A stretch of DNA of 64,000 nucleotides from positions 1,745,762,720-1,745,826,719 of the forward strand of contig NC_056725.1 in NCBI RefSeq assembly GCF_019279795.1, in the 5' to 3' direction. The DNA comes from Protopterus annectens (taxonomy: Eukaryota; Chordata; Ceratodontiformes; Protopteridae). A program made the position numbers and the translations under genes. Shown here in pieces: positions 43,906-56,508 of the stretch (position 1 is its first letter; each line of letters opens with the position of its first letter). The notes beneath the pieces were generated by a model, which saw only the letters and a list, made by a program, of their open reading frames with translations, was not told the DNA's origin and did not search any database.

Positions 43906-43959
43906 TAGTAAAGAAGAAGCGAGCATGAACCTGAAACCAAAGCCACCACATTTTCTTTC

Positions 43960-44760
43960 TTGATAACAGCATGTGTGCAGCCTATTTATTCAGTATTACA
44001 ATGCCAAAGATTGCTTTCCAGACTCATTTACAAAATACTGTATCTTGCCTCACCATCTCTAAATAGTGGACAGCAAAATATTACAGCTCCACTTGAAAAT
44101 ATGTTGCCCATCCCTCCTATACTTTAATGTAAGCACAAAGCAGTACTACTTTCATATGTAAAACAGAGCTTCCAGCTAACATATTGACCTTCATGCAGCC
44201 TTTGGGTTCTGTTTTACATACCCTTTCAAATGGATACCCCTAAGTAGCAATTGTTATCACAGACTAGTCATATGTTGCTAATAGTCTCTTTCATGAATTT
44301 TTCTAAATTCAAAATTACAATGTCAAGTGCTGCTTTCATAAAACATTTTAAAATGCTATACCTCACTTCCCTGTCAAAGTGTAAAGTAATGTCAGACCTC
44401 AACTCAGAAAAATATGTTTCCCTCTCACTATGCATTAATGTCTACTGCACAAAATGGTATTGCTTTCACTGTTTATTGAGAAAAACAAAATAAATAAAAT
44501 AACCATTGAGACAAAGTCTTGCATTACTGAAATAGTTTTAATACAACCTTAAAACACTGTTTTATATCTCAGTTTATTGTCAAAGAATATAATATCTCTT
44601 GTAATCTCAGAATAACACCATGTTGCTAACTATACTTGTTCTCTCTTTTTGGATGCAACACTAAATGCCAAATGTTGCTTTTTATACTCATTCTACATGC
44701 ACTATCTTGTTTATACTGCAGGTGTTTCTGACGTACTCTGTACAGTTTGAATAAATGCAC
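43960..44760. repeat. Diverged tandem repeat, about 320-345 bp, three units
   Basis: Blocks like caatgccaaagattgctttc recur near 44000, 44320 and 44664, followed each time by similar actcat-type and cactatct/cctcac-type segments. Divergence is high. Confidence 0.5.
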
Positions 44761-44934
44761 AAATTGGATACACTCAATTTTGATAAGTACTTTTATTGCA
44801 CTGTATTTCCATTTTATTCTACTAAACTCTGTTTATCTGTGAAGGACCAAAATATTGATGAATGGCATCCTCATTACAGTTTAACAAAACTAAAAGGTGG
44901 TTCTAGTCCTACTTTAGTAGCAGCTGAGCATACA

Positions 44935-45095
44935 GTATAGTATTATCACTGTATACATTACAGTATTATTACCATTGCTTACAGTACAGTATTATTATTA
45001 TTGCATACAGTACAGTATTATTATTATTGCTTACAGTACAGTATTAGTATTGCATACAGTACAGTACTATTACTGTTGCTTACAGTACATTATGA
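44935..45095. repeat. ~26-bp minisatellite
   Basis: Units of the form ttacagtacagtattatt plus attattgc repeat about six times, alternating between gcttacag and gcatacag. Confidence 0.85.
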
Positions 45096-45207
45096 TCACT
45101 AGAACTGTTAGGATAGTTTTCAGCCATTTCTCAACATTCACTTCTGGACATTCTACCAACACTGCTCCTTTACCTGTCATGGTTCCTCTGTCCTTGGCCA
45201 AATCTCT

Positions 45208-45358
<151 letters not shown>

Positions 45359-45359
45359 T

Positions 45360-46990
45360 AATCCACTCAGTTTGTCTTTCTCAAATCCCATTTGTAACCA
45401 TTCCCTCTGTCCAGAGTGGTTATTTTATATGCAGTGTTTTTAAGGCTATGCAGAGCAATACATGCTAAAATCACACTGTATCTCATACTTTTACAATTGC
45501 ACCACACAGGAGGGAGAGTGGAGTGGGTCACAGTCATCATCATTGTCACAGGTGCTTAGGTACACATAGGCATGTGGCTGGAAACAAAATCTAGGGGGGT
45601 TACAGGTCAACAGATTCAGAGATGTGAATCTCATGAAGAGGTAACATTTGTGTCATAGATCATTTTCTCTGTTGACATGGTGGGTGAACAAATATGTAAC
45701 TGTGTTGTGGGGTCGTTGTGATGACTGGACATGGTGGGACTACAGGCCCCCCATGACTCTGATGTAGATTACTGCTGGAAAGAATTGGATCTATACATGT
45801 TCTGCCATTGGGTTGTCTTTCCCCAAAAACTCTATGCTGTGGCTGCCCATATCATGGGATGGTGGAATGTGGTATGCCCTACACTGACCTTCCTAGGTGT
45901 CGATCCTGATCATGCACACAACCCTAGGCATCAACTATACTGCCAGACTGGGCAGTAAGGGTGGCACTTGCTATCCTTTGCAGGGAGGTAGAAATGGTAC
46001 CAAGTATGCCACCACAAACCTCATGAGACCTATCAAGGCAATGTCTCTGGACTGCTTTGCCTCTTGGAGACATTTGCACAGCTGGGTAACATGCCCTGCA
46101 GCATGCAAATAATCTCTATATCAGCATAGGTAGCCACAGACTGTGACAGGATTATAGTCCTGAGCATATGTTGATTGATCCAAAGTGCTGCATGCATATT
46201 GGGAGTTGGATGTGTTAAACAAGACAATCTGCTGTATGGTGAGTATACCCATTTTGAATGCTGTGCAGCACTTAAGCCAGGTTTGGGTGAGGTTATACTT
46301 TCAACATGGAGAAAGGGTGTAGTACCATCCAGGAGGGAGTCAGATAATGCCAGTGACCCTGCACTGTGATTCAATGAATGTGTCAGCATCATTGTCAGGC
46401 CCTGCATAAATGATAACCTTGGTCTGATGTCATGCCACAGCCTGTATAGGTGTCAACATATCAGTGGCCTGGCCTGTGAATATGCAAGACACAGAGTGAA
46501 TCTGACCACCCCTTCAAAATGCAAGGCCCTGCGTTATGCGTGAAAATGATGGGTGGAAACATGCAGTTATGCAACATACACATACCTGTTTTGGCATTCC
46601 TTGTGATTGAAACTCCAACATACCTATGGGGAAGATCAGCACCTGTGCCTTTGTTCTCTCTAGAGTTCTATTTGCACTGTTGTTGTAGAGCAGTTGTGCA
46701 ATGGATACTAACCTTGCTATTTTCCATGTGAGATAAGGGGTTTGGCCACTCCCATAGCCTGTGCCTAATCCTCTAGATATAGACCAGTATCCTCATCATC
46801 TCCATGTAGTAATACTAAGAATGTTTTATCATCCACAAACCTTCCGTTGGAAAGTGGCCCTCTCCAGTTGCCAACCTGACCAGAATTATGCTACATGCCT
46901 TTTTCAAGGCCTGACATATCATGTCATTCATGTCATTGACATGTTTCTGACATTGCTGGCTTTTGCAATTCTTCCCAAAATCAGCACACT
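45360..46990. other. No recognisable gene
   Basis: This is unique-looking sequence. Open frames of up to about 124 codons on either strand lack motifs that I can place. Confidence 0.45.
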
Positions 46991-46999
46991 ATGTTCCAC

Positions 47000-49262
47000 A
47001 TGGAATCTCAGCAAGTCTGGTGAACCCACCCCTACCCCCAGTAAGGAAACCTCCATAAAAAACATCTCCAAAGCCAACTTCATGCGACTCAAGTCAGAAG
47101 TGACAAACATCATGACACCCATGCAGACGGGAACTGAAAGTTTGACTGCTGAATCCTACACTAAGGCACTGTATGAGCACATCCACTCATGCATGAATCA
47201 TGCCATCCCAAACAGAACCAAGATGCTCTCCTCCAAAAAAAGGACGCCAATCTGGTGGTCCCCTGCCATAAACAAACTTTACAACAAAAGGAAGAAACTG
47301 TTGCAGAAAAGAGGAAAATCCCAGGATGCAAAAAAAACTCCTTTACCAGCCTCAGTAAGAAGATGAGATCCCTCCTAAAATCCTCCAAAGCTAGTTATGA
47401 AAATAAAATTGCCAAAGATTCCAAAGACAACCACAAGGCATTCTATAACTATGTCAAGAATCTAAATGGCATTACTCAGATCTGCTCTAAGCTACAACAG
47501 AATGGCATTAAATATACTGATCCCAAGATTATTGCCAATATCCTGGCAGATCAATTCAGTGCCAACTTCACCCCCCGCTCACCCCCTAAACGGCCCATCT
47601 CAATACTGGAAGATTGCCAAATTCCAGTAATAACGGCCACACAGGTAAAAAACGCACTCTCCAAAGCTAAGAATACATCATCCATGGGACCAGATGACAT
47701 CCCAGGCTGTGTATTACATGAACTACAAAATGAACTGGCACCTCACCTAAGTGCCATGTTTAGTAATAGCCTCACCTCAGGCTTCATGCCCATTGAGTGG
47801 CACACAGCTACAGTTATCGCACTCCAGAAAGGGGGATCCACCTTGGATCCCGGGAACTACTGCCCCATCAGTCTGATGAGCCTGATCTGCAAGGCCATGG
47901 AATGTATTATCATGGAACTTATAAACAAAGACATTGGCAACCTTCAAACACTGGACCCCACCCAGTTTGGGTTTGTGAAGGGTCGATCTTATCTCCTGAA
48001 CCTGACTGACTTCTTTGAATCAGTCTCCAGAGCTGTGGGCAAGGGTAAGGTGGTCCACACAGCCAATCTGGACCTCGCCAAGGCCTTTGGCACCATCCCC
48101 CCACTCTGGAATCATAGATAGACTTACTAAGCTGGGCATTAATCCCTACATCACTCGATGGGTTGCCAACTGGCTTACTGACAGAACCCAAACTGTAAAA
48201 GTAGCCGACTCTAAATCCAGCTCCAAACAAGTGACAAGAGGAGCACCTCAGGGTTCAGTCTTGGGACTGCTTTTGTTTGGCATCTACTTCTCTGAAGTAC
48301 AGGCTAACACTAAGGGTCTCTGGCTAACAAAGTTCACAGATGACTGCAAACTGGGAGCCATTATTGAATTTCCAAATGATGTAGATACTCTACAAAAGGG
48401 CCTTAAAGAAACAGATGCTTGGTGCCAGAGCCATGGGCTCAAGCTCAATGCTAAGAAATGTATAGTTATCGCCTTTGGAAAAAACCATGTACCCATGAAT
48501 TACCATATAGGTGGCAGTACACTAAACACTGAAAGTGTGATAAGAGACTTAGGGACACAGGTGGACAGTGGTTTCACCTTCGATAACCACATCGCCACAA
48601 CAGTCAGGAAATCCTTCTATGTGGCACACCTCATCACTAAGGGCTTTTCATCCAGGAAAAAGGTCATTGTCCCACTGTACTCATCCCTTATTAGACCCAA
48701 AAATACAATGCCCCATTTGATATGTACCTCTCAAGACATCTGGAAAGGCCTCAGAAATACCTCACTAAAAGAATCACAGGCCTAAAGCAGATGCCCTACG
48801 CTGACCGCCTTAAAAAACTTCAGCTATACTCTGTCGCGTATCGTCTACTCAAAGGCGATCTCTGCTTAACATACAAGGCCATGTCAAACCCAGAGCTGTT
48901 GGACATGCTACACTCAAAGAAATCCCAACCCCTCAGAGCCACACGCTCCAAGGATCTAAACCTTGTCATCACAATAAACAAAACATGCTGGAGGGATAGG
49001 TTCCTGACCCAGAGACTCCTCAGACTCTGGAATAGACTGCCCATACATGTCAAGCAGAGCGCCTCTTTGGCCCTCTTCAAAAGGAACCTTGACGATTGGA
49101 TTGGAGAAAGGAAATTCACCCCAGGGATCACGTCAGTTGCCCTGCTAGACAGGTGTCCAGGGAAGTAAATAGTGTGGGAAGAAATATCCAGGGAATTGTT
49201 ATGGCTAGGCTTGTATAAGCCCTAGGGCCAATAACCTAGTACCAACCTATGAACCTATGAAC
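47000..49262 (+). mobile_element. CR1-like LINE copy, 5'-truncated
   Basis: It starts in the linker after the endonuclease (KNISKANFMRLKSEV) and runs through HAIPNRTKM, INKLYNKRKKLLQK, SMGPDDIPGCVLHELQNELA and LDPTQFGFVKGRSYLLNL. The RT palm follows (APQGSVLGLLLFGIYFSEVQ, then FTDDCKL with both Asp), and the C-terminal region ends LDDWIGE. Frameshifts near 47350, 48100 and 48720 split it into overlapping open pieces (47189-48121, 48015-48785, 48722-49168). The 3' end is the ctatgaac octamer tail near 49246-49262. Confidence 0.92.
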
Positions 49263-49617
49263 ATCTGCTCTGAACAACAGGTGCCATCCATTTATCCCAA
49301 GTACCAGTAGCAGGACATCATTCTCAGGTCAGTTAAAGTTGTCTAACCTTTGACTTCCATGAAAAGAGACCAAATCTGCAGACCAGTATTGTCTGGGAAT
49401 AGTAGGCTACCAATGACACGCAGTATGTTAGTTCTGCTATACAGAACAGTACAGGCTTCTATGGGAATAGGAAGGGCAAGGAAGAGGAGCAATTGATTGT
49501 TTTGTTATTGTAAATGCAGTAGTTACCTATATATGTAGGTAGAGGCTGCATTAAAACATTGCTCAGAACAGAAGTGTTCCATAATAACACTAGCTTTAGT
49601 ATAGTCTAATCCCAAGG

Positions 49618-49700
49618 AGTTAAGGGTTGGTATAATGCTTAAGGTGTTTATCTCACAAATACAAGGTACAGGGTTTAATTCTCATCTTTGAAAAGGGAAA
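49618..49700 (+). repeat. tRNA-like SINE head (weak)
   Basis: An A-box-like ggtataatgcttaaggtg and a B-box-like gggtttaattctc are spaced as in a tRNA-derived promoter. No body or duplication was defined. Confidence 0.35.
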
Positions 49701-49704
49701 TTGG

Positions 49705-51370
49705 CCAAGCTTAAAATGGCCCATAAGGGCAGCTACCCTTCTGCTTACCTATAAGTCAAGGTTTCACATGTTTATGACAATGGTGAATTACATCTTACCA
49801 CTGTACTGTTGAACACTTGTGTACCTCATCTGGGCTCTCTGTCCTTCAGAAATGCTGATTTTATATTCCCCAATAGGGGTTCAAGCTGCGCAGTTCTGGC
49901 CGCTTCCTTGCTGTGCATTTTGTTATCTAAGATGGAACCTTGACAAGAAAAGTCTTAAATAAGCACCAGCTTCCACTAAACCTAGGCTGATGTGGCTAGA
50001 TCATTGTGTTTTACTGAAGTGCATCAACGACATACACATTGATATGTTCCCCTTCTATGTTACCAGCATACTGTACAAATCTACTGTGCATGTACGCTGG
50101 AAATACATGCATGTTGCAAAATATAGCAGAACTAAGCTTTGTAACATATAATTAAAAGTTATATTTAAAGCTTGAAGCACAGTCTACCATTTCATTTGGC
50201 TATATATTTGGGGTGATAGCTGCTGATGCTAGTGCCTTACAGAGAGTGGATGCCTAGTATGTACAAGAAACCAAGACCATGTTGCACAGCTAGCATAGCC
50301 AGTTTAGGGACGAGCTACTTCCAGAATATGTGGGTCCATTTTGTATAGTGGATACCAGGTATGACCTGGCAAAAATGCCGATCAAGACTACTAGCATCTC
50401 CTGAAATAGTGAGCCATGCAGGCACTGGAATAATGACTTGCAGGCAAGGGAGCCCACAAGATTTTTTGCAGGGGGGGTGCAAACCCAGAGCCCCACCCAT
50501 GCAGCCCCCACCCCCTGCAGCCATTCCAGTGTCCCATTACTTGGCTATTTCTCCCCATTTGTCATAGACACTGTTCAAATCTCTCAGTATGCATACTGTT
50601 TTATGCTTTACTTCTACAATGATTATAGATATTTGTATTTCATTTACAACTTTTATTTCAAATTTTATAGCACAAACACTGATAGACATTTACTAAACCT
50701 AAACAAAGCAATAGTCATACAATGAAAACAGATTTTGCATTAAAACTTCTCTACCTTTGAAACCCACATTCACTGAAACAGCATTGAAACCCACATTCAA
50801 AGAAAATGCATCTGGACTGTGGCAGGGTAAGTTTACCTTTGGGCTGTTTTCAAATCATAGGCTCCTTGCACACATCTTTAGAACCATGCAAAAGTTCTTT
50901 GATTCACCTTCCTGACTGTATTAATTATACTATATAATAGTTGAATTATATGCCTTGTATAATACAGCACCACTTGTTAAGAGTGTGTTTTAAATTTATA
51001 GTTCTGAACATTTTTCCTTTAAGCAATGAAACAAATCATATGAACCAATAATGACAACCTGCCCAATTCAGAACATTTCAACCATAAAGGGCCACAGACC
51101 TCTGTCATACAATCCACCAGTATCAATCAATATGCAGAATCTCTGCAGAAGTAAAAGTCATCTGAATAATTCCACATTAAAGAGATTTGAAACCAATGAA
51201 GTTGTTTCTAGAAAACAACTTTATATTTCAGTGTTTCATTTAGAAATTCAGTGCCTGTTGGCTGTTGCCCTTGAAGAATAAATTGCCTATGTTACGTTAA
51301 AAGAAATGGTAAGCTGGTATATTGCAATAGGGAATGGGTGGCAAGCTGAAAAACAGGTTCATAGTTATTA
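49705..51370. other. No recognisable gene
   Basis: Mostly AT-rich. A short GC-rich patch near 50460-50520 with ccccacccatgcagccccc is reminiscent of the GC-rich core of the foldback element at 7.8 kb, but too short to assign. Confidence 0.45.
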
Positions 51371-51399
51371 GGTGTTTCATCCAAAGGAGGACATACTAA

Positions 51400-51520
51400 G
51401 GACTGCAGCACCATACCCCTTTAAAATACAAATGTACATGCTGTAGGAATAGAACCTACAGCCCTTTGCATCAAGATGCAAGTATGCGACCTGCTGTGCT
51501 AACACCACTTTAAAATTGTA
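51400..51520 (-). repeat. tRNA-derived SINE fragment
   Basis: The minus strand has ttagcacagcaggtcgc (A-box-like), then taggttctattcctac (B-box-like). A short body with gtcctcctttggatgaaac follows. A SINE of a family different from the others in the window is likely. Confidence 0.5.
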
Positions 51521-51680
51521 TACCACAATAATAATACCATTTGCTAAACAAAATAGTTGCACATTTTAAGCAGACTTAGCATGAGCAGCAGTAACCTTTG
51601 CTTCCCTTGAAGCTCACAATTCCTTGAAAATGCACTTGAAAATAAATTCCACCTGCTAGATCTAACTAGGGCATTTTTCA

Positions 51681-51733
51681 CTCTCTCTCTCTCTCTCTCT
51701 CTGGCTCTGGCTGTCTGTCTCTCTCTCTCTCTC
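51681..51733. repeat. CT-rich microsatellite
   Basis: Two runs of (CT)n are separated by a short ctggctgtctgt stretch. Confidence 0.9.
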
Positions 51734-51929
51734 TTTCTCACACACACACACCTAAACATCTTAGTGCAAGAAAAATATGGACAAAGCCTAAAATAAACAG
51801 GGACAGATTATAAATATTGCTTTCATGAGCTTATAAAATTGCTAGAATAACAGGATTTGTGTTGGTATGCATTTTTCTAAAGGATATCATTCTAAAACTA
51901 TTTAGCAACTTCAATCCTTTTTAGGAGGA

Positions 51930-52262
51930 GGGCGGCCACAGTGGTGCCGCAGTTAGCATTGCTGCCTCACAGCAAGAGGTTCTCTAGTTCAATTCTCAGC
52001 TGGGGTGCCTTCTGTGTGGCGTCTGCATGTCCTCTCTGTGGTCACATGGGTTTCCTCCAGGTGCTCCAGTTTCCTCCCACATCCCAAAGACATGCAGTAG
52101 GTGGATTGGACACTCTAAATTGGCCCTATGTGTGAGTGTGTGCCTTCTGTGGAAGGTTGGGTGCCAGGCTGGCAACTCAACACTGTAAAACTCTACTGCC
52201 AGTCATGAGCAGACAGATGATTTTCTGTGGCAACCCCTAACCAGGAAAAGAAGAAGAATCCA
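51930..52262 (+). mobile_element. Long-form tRNA-derived SINE
   Basis: A tRNA-like head (cagttagcattgctgcctc, tagttcaattctc) precedes a central region with gtttcctcccacatcccaaa and gacatgcag, widespread in vertebrate SINEs, and a tail caacccctaaccaggaaaag like that of the shorter copies. The 11-bp duplication ttttaggagga is at 51919-51929 and 52263-52273, exact. Confidence 0.92.
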
Positions 52263-52339
52263 TTTTAGGAGGAATATGGGGCAAAAATATGGACATTCTG
52301 CAAATACCTGGACAGCTGAGGGGTATACTACCTCCCTTT

Positions 52340-52341
<2 letters not shown>

Positions 52342-52412
<71 letters not shown>

Positions 52413-52421
52413 ACACACACA
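52342..52421. repeat. (AC)n microsatellite
   Basis: About 80 bp of AC with a single interruption (acag). Confidence 0.97.
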
Positions 52422-52848
52422 TTTAGAAAGCTGTTAGAATAACAGAATTTGTGTTAGAATGTATTTTCTGAAAGATATCAAGTCTGAAACTCAAATGCAT
52501 GTAATTTATTTAGTAACTTTAATCCTTAACTCATCCCAGTGATTTGTCGAACAGAATCTTTGAGGAACAGATCAAAAATACAATGCAAAAATCTGGAGAT
52601 TCTGTGAAAATCTGTACAGTTGAGAGGTATGAGTCCAACACATTCATCCTCCTACCGCCTTAGAAAGTGGATAAAGCAACATGTTTTGCATTAGTATGCA
52701 TTTTCTGAAAGGGATGAAGTCTAAAGCTCAAATGTCTGCCATTATTTTCTGAGTTCAGTCCTCAATAATTTGCCAGAAAAACACAATTTTATGAGAAAGA
52801 AACCGAAAATATGAGGCAAACATCTGAATAACTGAACAGTATAAACCC

Positions 52849-52851
<3 letters not shown>

Positions 52852-52916
<65 letters not shown>
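52852..52916. repeat. (AC)n microsatellite
   Basis: About 62 bp of uninterrupted AC. Confidence 0.97.
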
Positions 52917-52918
<2 letters not shown>

Positions 52919-52976
52919 CTACCTCCCTCTTTCCTCTGTCACCGCGGTCAGTAACATTCTCACAGGGCTCTTACTC

Positions 52977-53260
52977 CCCAAATCACCAAACAATGTCTCT
53001 GTTATCAGGACAAACTCTACATTAACATTTTCCTTAGACAACCTACACATGTATGGAAACTAAAGACAAGCTCTTACACCCCATATCACCAAACAATGTC
53101 GCTGCTATCAGGACAAACTCTACATTAACATTTTCCTTAGACAACCTACACATGTACGGAAACTAAAGGCATTGTGTATTTTTAAGCAATGGCTTAAGCT
53201 CCATGAATGCTTCTGCCATCAAGAAAAACCTCCACATTAGCATTTTCTTGGATATCAAAT
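52977..53260. repeat. 103-bp tandem duplication plus a weaker third unit
   Basis: caccaaacaatgtc and aactctacattaacattttc recur at an offset of 103 bp with very few differences. A third, more diverged unit follows (cctccacattagcattttct near 53230). Confidence 0.75.
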
Positions 53261-54180
53261 GCTAGTCTCTCCTCAAAAAATTAAGTAAAAGTAAAATGCA
53301 TTACATTTTTTTCCAAGACTAAGCTTGTATCTCTAATGAGTATGTCTTGCTTTTGAGGAGAAAGCTTTATCAAACCACACGCACACACTCTCTGCAGAAC
53401 AGGCAGAAAGCAAGAGAGGCAAAGGTCATTTGCAGACATACATGCCAGGAACTGCAGATGCATGATACAGACAAAATCTTCATCTCTGAGTCTCAACACA
53501 TAGTTATTCAATCCCATATTTCAGCTTGAGAACCACAGCCTTTATCCTGGACACAACCCTTCCCTTCAACCTTTACTTTTAACTCTTGTTCTGTCCAGAT
53601 CCAATATATGCTGCTCACAAAGAGACAGCCTTCTATTATAAAACAACATAATAGACACAGTCTCTGTCCATGGAAGGTCAGTGTGCTATGCATCCAGCAA
53701 TGGTTTAAATTCAATACTGGGGTGAGGCTTTTTAATAACAAAAATCCTTCCTAACAAAATATTGGTTTATAAAATGCAAACACACCACTGTTTGATTTAT
53801 ATTAACTAGGGTGTTTTAGTTGGGGAGAACAGAAATTTCACAACTACTCAAAAAAAAAAACGACTAATAAACCCTGGATACTCAATGTTATTAGCAGCAA
53901 ATACATACTATACTATACTATGCTAAATGGAAAAATTAAATGTAACAATGTTCACTCATGCTAATTAACTGAAGAATATTATAATAATTCCACACTAGTA
54001 AACATGGAAAACCTTGCACTAAATGTGTTACTGCAAATGATTAGTAAACAATTAGATAGTTTACACCTTGGGTAATCATTGAGTAAGGAAATGTTTTCTT
54101 ATAGCCAGTGACAGAGTTAGCTGTTAACTGGACACTTCCCTCTACTCTCTTTATTTTTTGCCCAAGGATAATTGGATAAC
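53261..54180. other. No recognisable gene
   Basis: Only short open frames without motifs, up to the start of CR1-like similarity. Confidence 0.5.
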
Positions 54181-54184
54181 AACC

Positions 54185-55998
54185 ACATAACACTCGGATC
54201 TGCTCTGAGTTACAGCACAATGACACTAAATATACAGAACCAACTGATATTGCCAACATCCTGGCAGATAGGTTCACTGCTAACTTTACCCCCCTTTCAC
54301 CCCCTAAAGGGCCCATCTTTATACCAGAAGAATGCAAAGTTCCTGTAATCACGGCTGCACAAGTAAAAACCTCAATCTCCAAAGCCAAGAACACAGCATC
54401 CATGGGACCTAACAATATACCAGGCTGCCTTCTACATGAACTACAGAATGAACTGGCACCCCACCTAAGTACCATGTTCAATCATAGGCTCACCTCAGGC
54501 TTTGAGCCCATTGAATGGCACACCACAATGGTTATCCCACTCCACAAAGGGAGGGCCACAACAGACCCTGGCAACTACAGCCCCATTAGCCTGATGAGTC
54601 TGGTCTGCAAGGCCATGGAACGTATCATCATGGAACTCCTAAACAAAGACATTGGAGATCTCCAGACTCTGGACCCCACACAGTTTGGGTTTGTAAAAGG
54701 CAGGTCATGTCTCCTAAACCTGCTAGATTTCTTTGAAGTAGTCACCAAAGCCATAGATGAGGGTAAGGTGGTTCACTCAGCCTATCTAGATCTCGCCAAG
54801 ACATTCAACACCATTCCCAACTCTGGAATTATAGATAAACTCACTAAACTAGGTATAAATCCCTATGTCACAAGATGGGTTGCCAACTGGCTTATTGACA
54901 GAACCCACACTGTGAAAGTAGCAGATTCCAAATCATACTTCAGACCAGTGACAAGTGAAGTACCACAGGGTTCAGTCCTGGGTCCTCTTCTGTTTGGTAT
55001 CTACTTCTCTGAAGTACAGGCTAACACAGAAGGTCTTTGGCTAACTAAATTCGCAGATGACTGCAAACTAGGAGCCATAATCGAAACTCTTAATTATGTG
55101 GACATCCTACAAAAGGGCCTCACTGAGACAGATGCCTGGTGTCAAAGCCACGGTCTCAAGCTCAATGCCAAAAAGTGCATTGTCATCCCCTTTGGTAAAA
55201 ACTCTGTACCCATGAACTACCACATAGGCAGTAGTCTACTTAACACCGAAAGTGTGATAAGAGACCTTGGGACACAGGTGGACAGTAGTCTCTCCTTTGA
55301 TAATCACATTGCCACAGTGGTCAGGAAATCCTTCTACGTGGCACACCTCATCACAAAAGGTTTCTCATCCAGAAAAGAAGAGGTCATTGTTCCCCTCTAC
55401 TCATCACTCATTAGACCCATTATAGAGTACAACGCCCCTTTTGGTATGTACCTCACAAGACATCTACAACAAATGGAAAGTCCGCAAAAATACCTCACAA
55501 AGAGGATTACTGGCGTCAAACAGATGCCTTATGCAGACCGTCTCAAAACACTTCAGCTTTACTCCATCGCATATCGCCTACTCAGAGGTGATCTCTGCCT
55601 AACATACAAAGCTATGTCAAACCCAGAGCTGTTGGACATGCTGCACTTAAAGAAATCCCAATCCCTCCGAGCTACACGCTCTAGGGACCTAAACCTTGTC
55701 ACCACAATAAACAGAACATGCTGGAGGGATAGATTCCTGTTCCAGAGACTTCCTATACACTGGAACAGACTACCTATCTATGTCAAACAGAGCTCCTCAT
55801 TAGTGCTCTTCAAGAGAAATCTTGATGATTGGATGGATGGGTAATAGGAAATTCACCCCGGGGATCACTTCTGTGGCTCTGCTTGACAGGGGCACAGGAA
55901 AATAATTTTCTTGGGTGGCGAAAGCCAGGGTAACTTTTTGGCTAGGCTTGTATAGGCCCTAGGGCCAATAGCCTAGTACCTACCTATGAACCTATAAG
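54185..55998 (+). mobile_element. CR1-like LINE copy, 5'-truncated, long RT frame
   Basis: One frame is open from about 54190 to 55844. It carries NILADRFTANFTPLSPPKGP, MGPNNIPGCLLHELQNELA, LDPTQFGFVKGRSCLLNLLD, VPQGSVLGPLLFGIYFSEVQ, the catalytic FADDCKL and the C-terminal RTCWRDRFLFQRLP with LDDWMDG. It is the only copy here whose RT region is undisturbed. The endonuclease and ORF1 are missing through 5' truncation, so it could not move by itself. The tail is ctatgaacctataag. Confidence 0.93.
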
Positions 55999-56126
55999 GC
56001 ATAATCCTGGATAATACCACAAAGTAGGACAGACACAATGTGTATCATGATTAAATTCCAATCTAAATCTAACTGCCTGGTGAAGTGTATAACTCTCCAT
56101 GTAATTAATTATATAACCATTTTGCA

Positions 56127-56188
56127 TGCCTTTCTTTCTTTCCTTCTTTCTTTCTTTCTTTCATTCTTTTCCTTTTTTTTTTTTTTTC
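56127..56188. repeat. (TTTC)n / poly-T low-complexity tract
   Basis: Pyrimidine-rich tttc repeats run into a poly-T run. Confidence 0.9.
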
Positions 56189-56508
56189 TTTGAGGTACTG
56201 AAGAACCAGGATGTTGCCCCATGTGTCTTGTCAAAGCTGACAGGAATTGCTCAGCAGGGACATTATTGTCCCACTGAGAAAACAGCTGAACTGAATTTGG
56301 TAAAGTGGAGTATCATGCATGAAAGTGTCAGGAAACACTGCAACCAATCAAACGTCACTCCTGAGCGTGAATAATATGGATTAAAAGAAAGAGAAACTAA
56401 AATACATCAACCAATGCATGGAAAAGTACCCATGACTTTATTTACATGTAACCAGTTAAACTACCTCTAAGCCAACCAGGATGAAGGAAAATTACTTATA
56501 TAAATAAA

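Larger units (their letters stand above)
51830..52870. repeat. Diverged ~220-bp tandem repeat, three units, with SINE and microsatellites
   Basis: The phrase agaataacagaatttgtgtt followed by gtattttctgaaaggatatc occurs at about 51843, 52434 and, weaker, 52690. Each is followed by similar agtaacttcaatcctt and tctgcaaatacctggacag type blocks. Unit 1 is split by a SINE (51930-52262). AC microsatellites sit at the ends of units 1 and 3. Confidence 0.65.

Noticed and set aside
46033-46407. 124-codon minus-strand open frame as a transposase
   Set aside because: No DDE, zinc-finger or other motif could be identified. Left unassigned.
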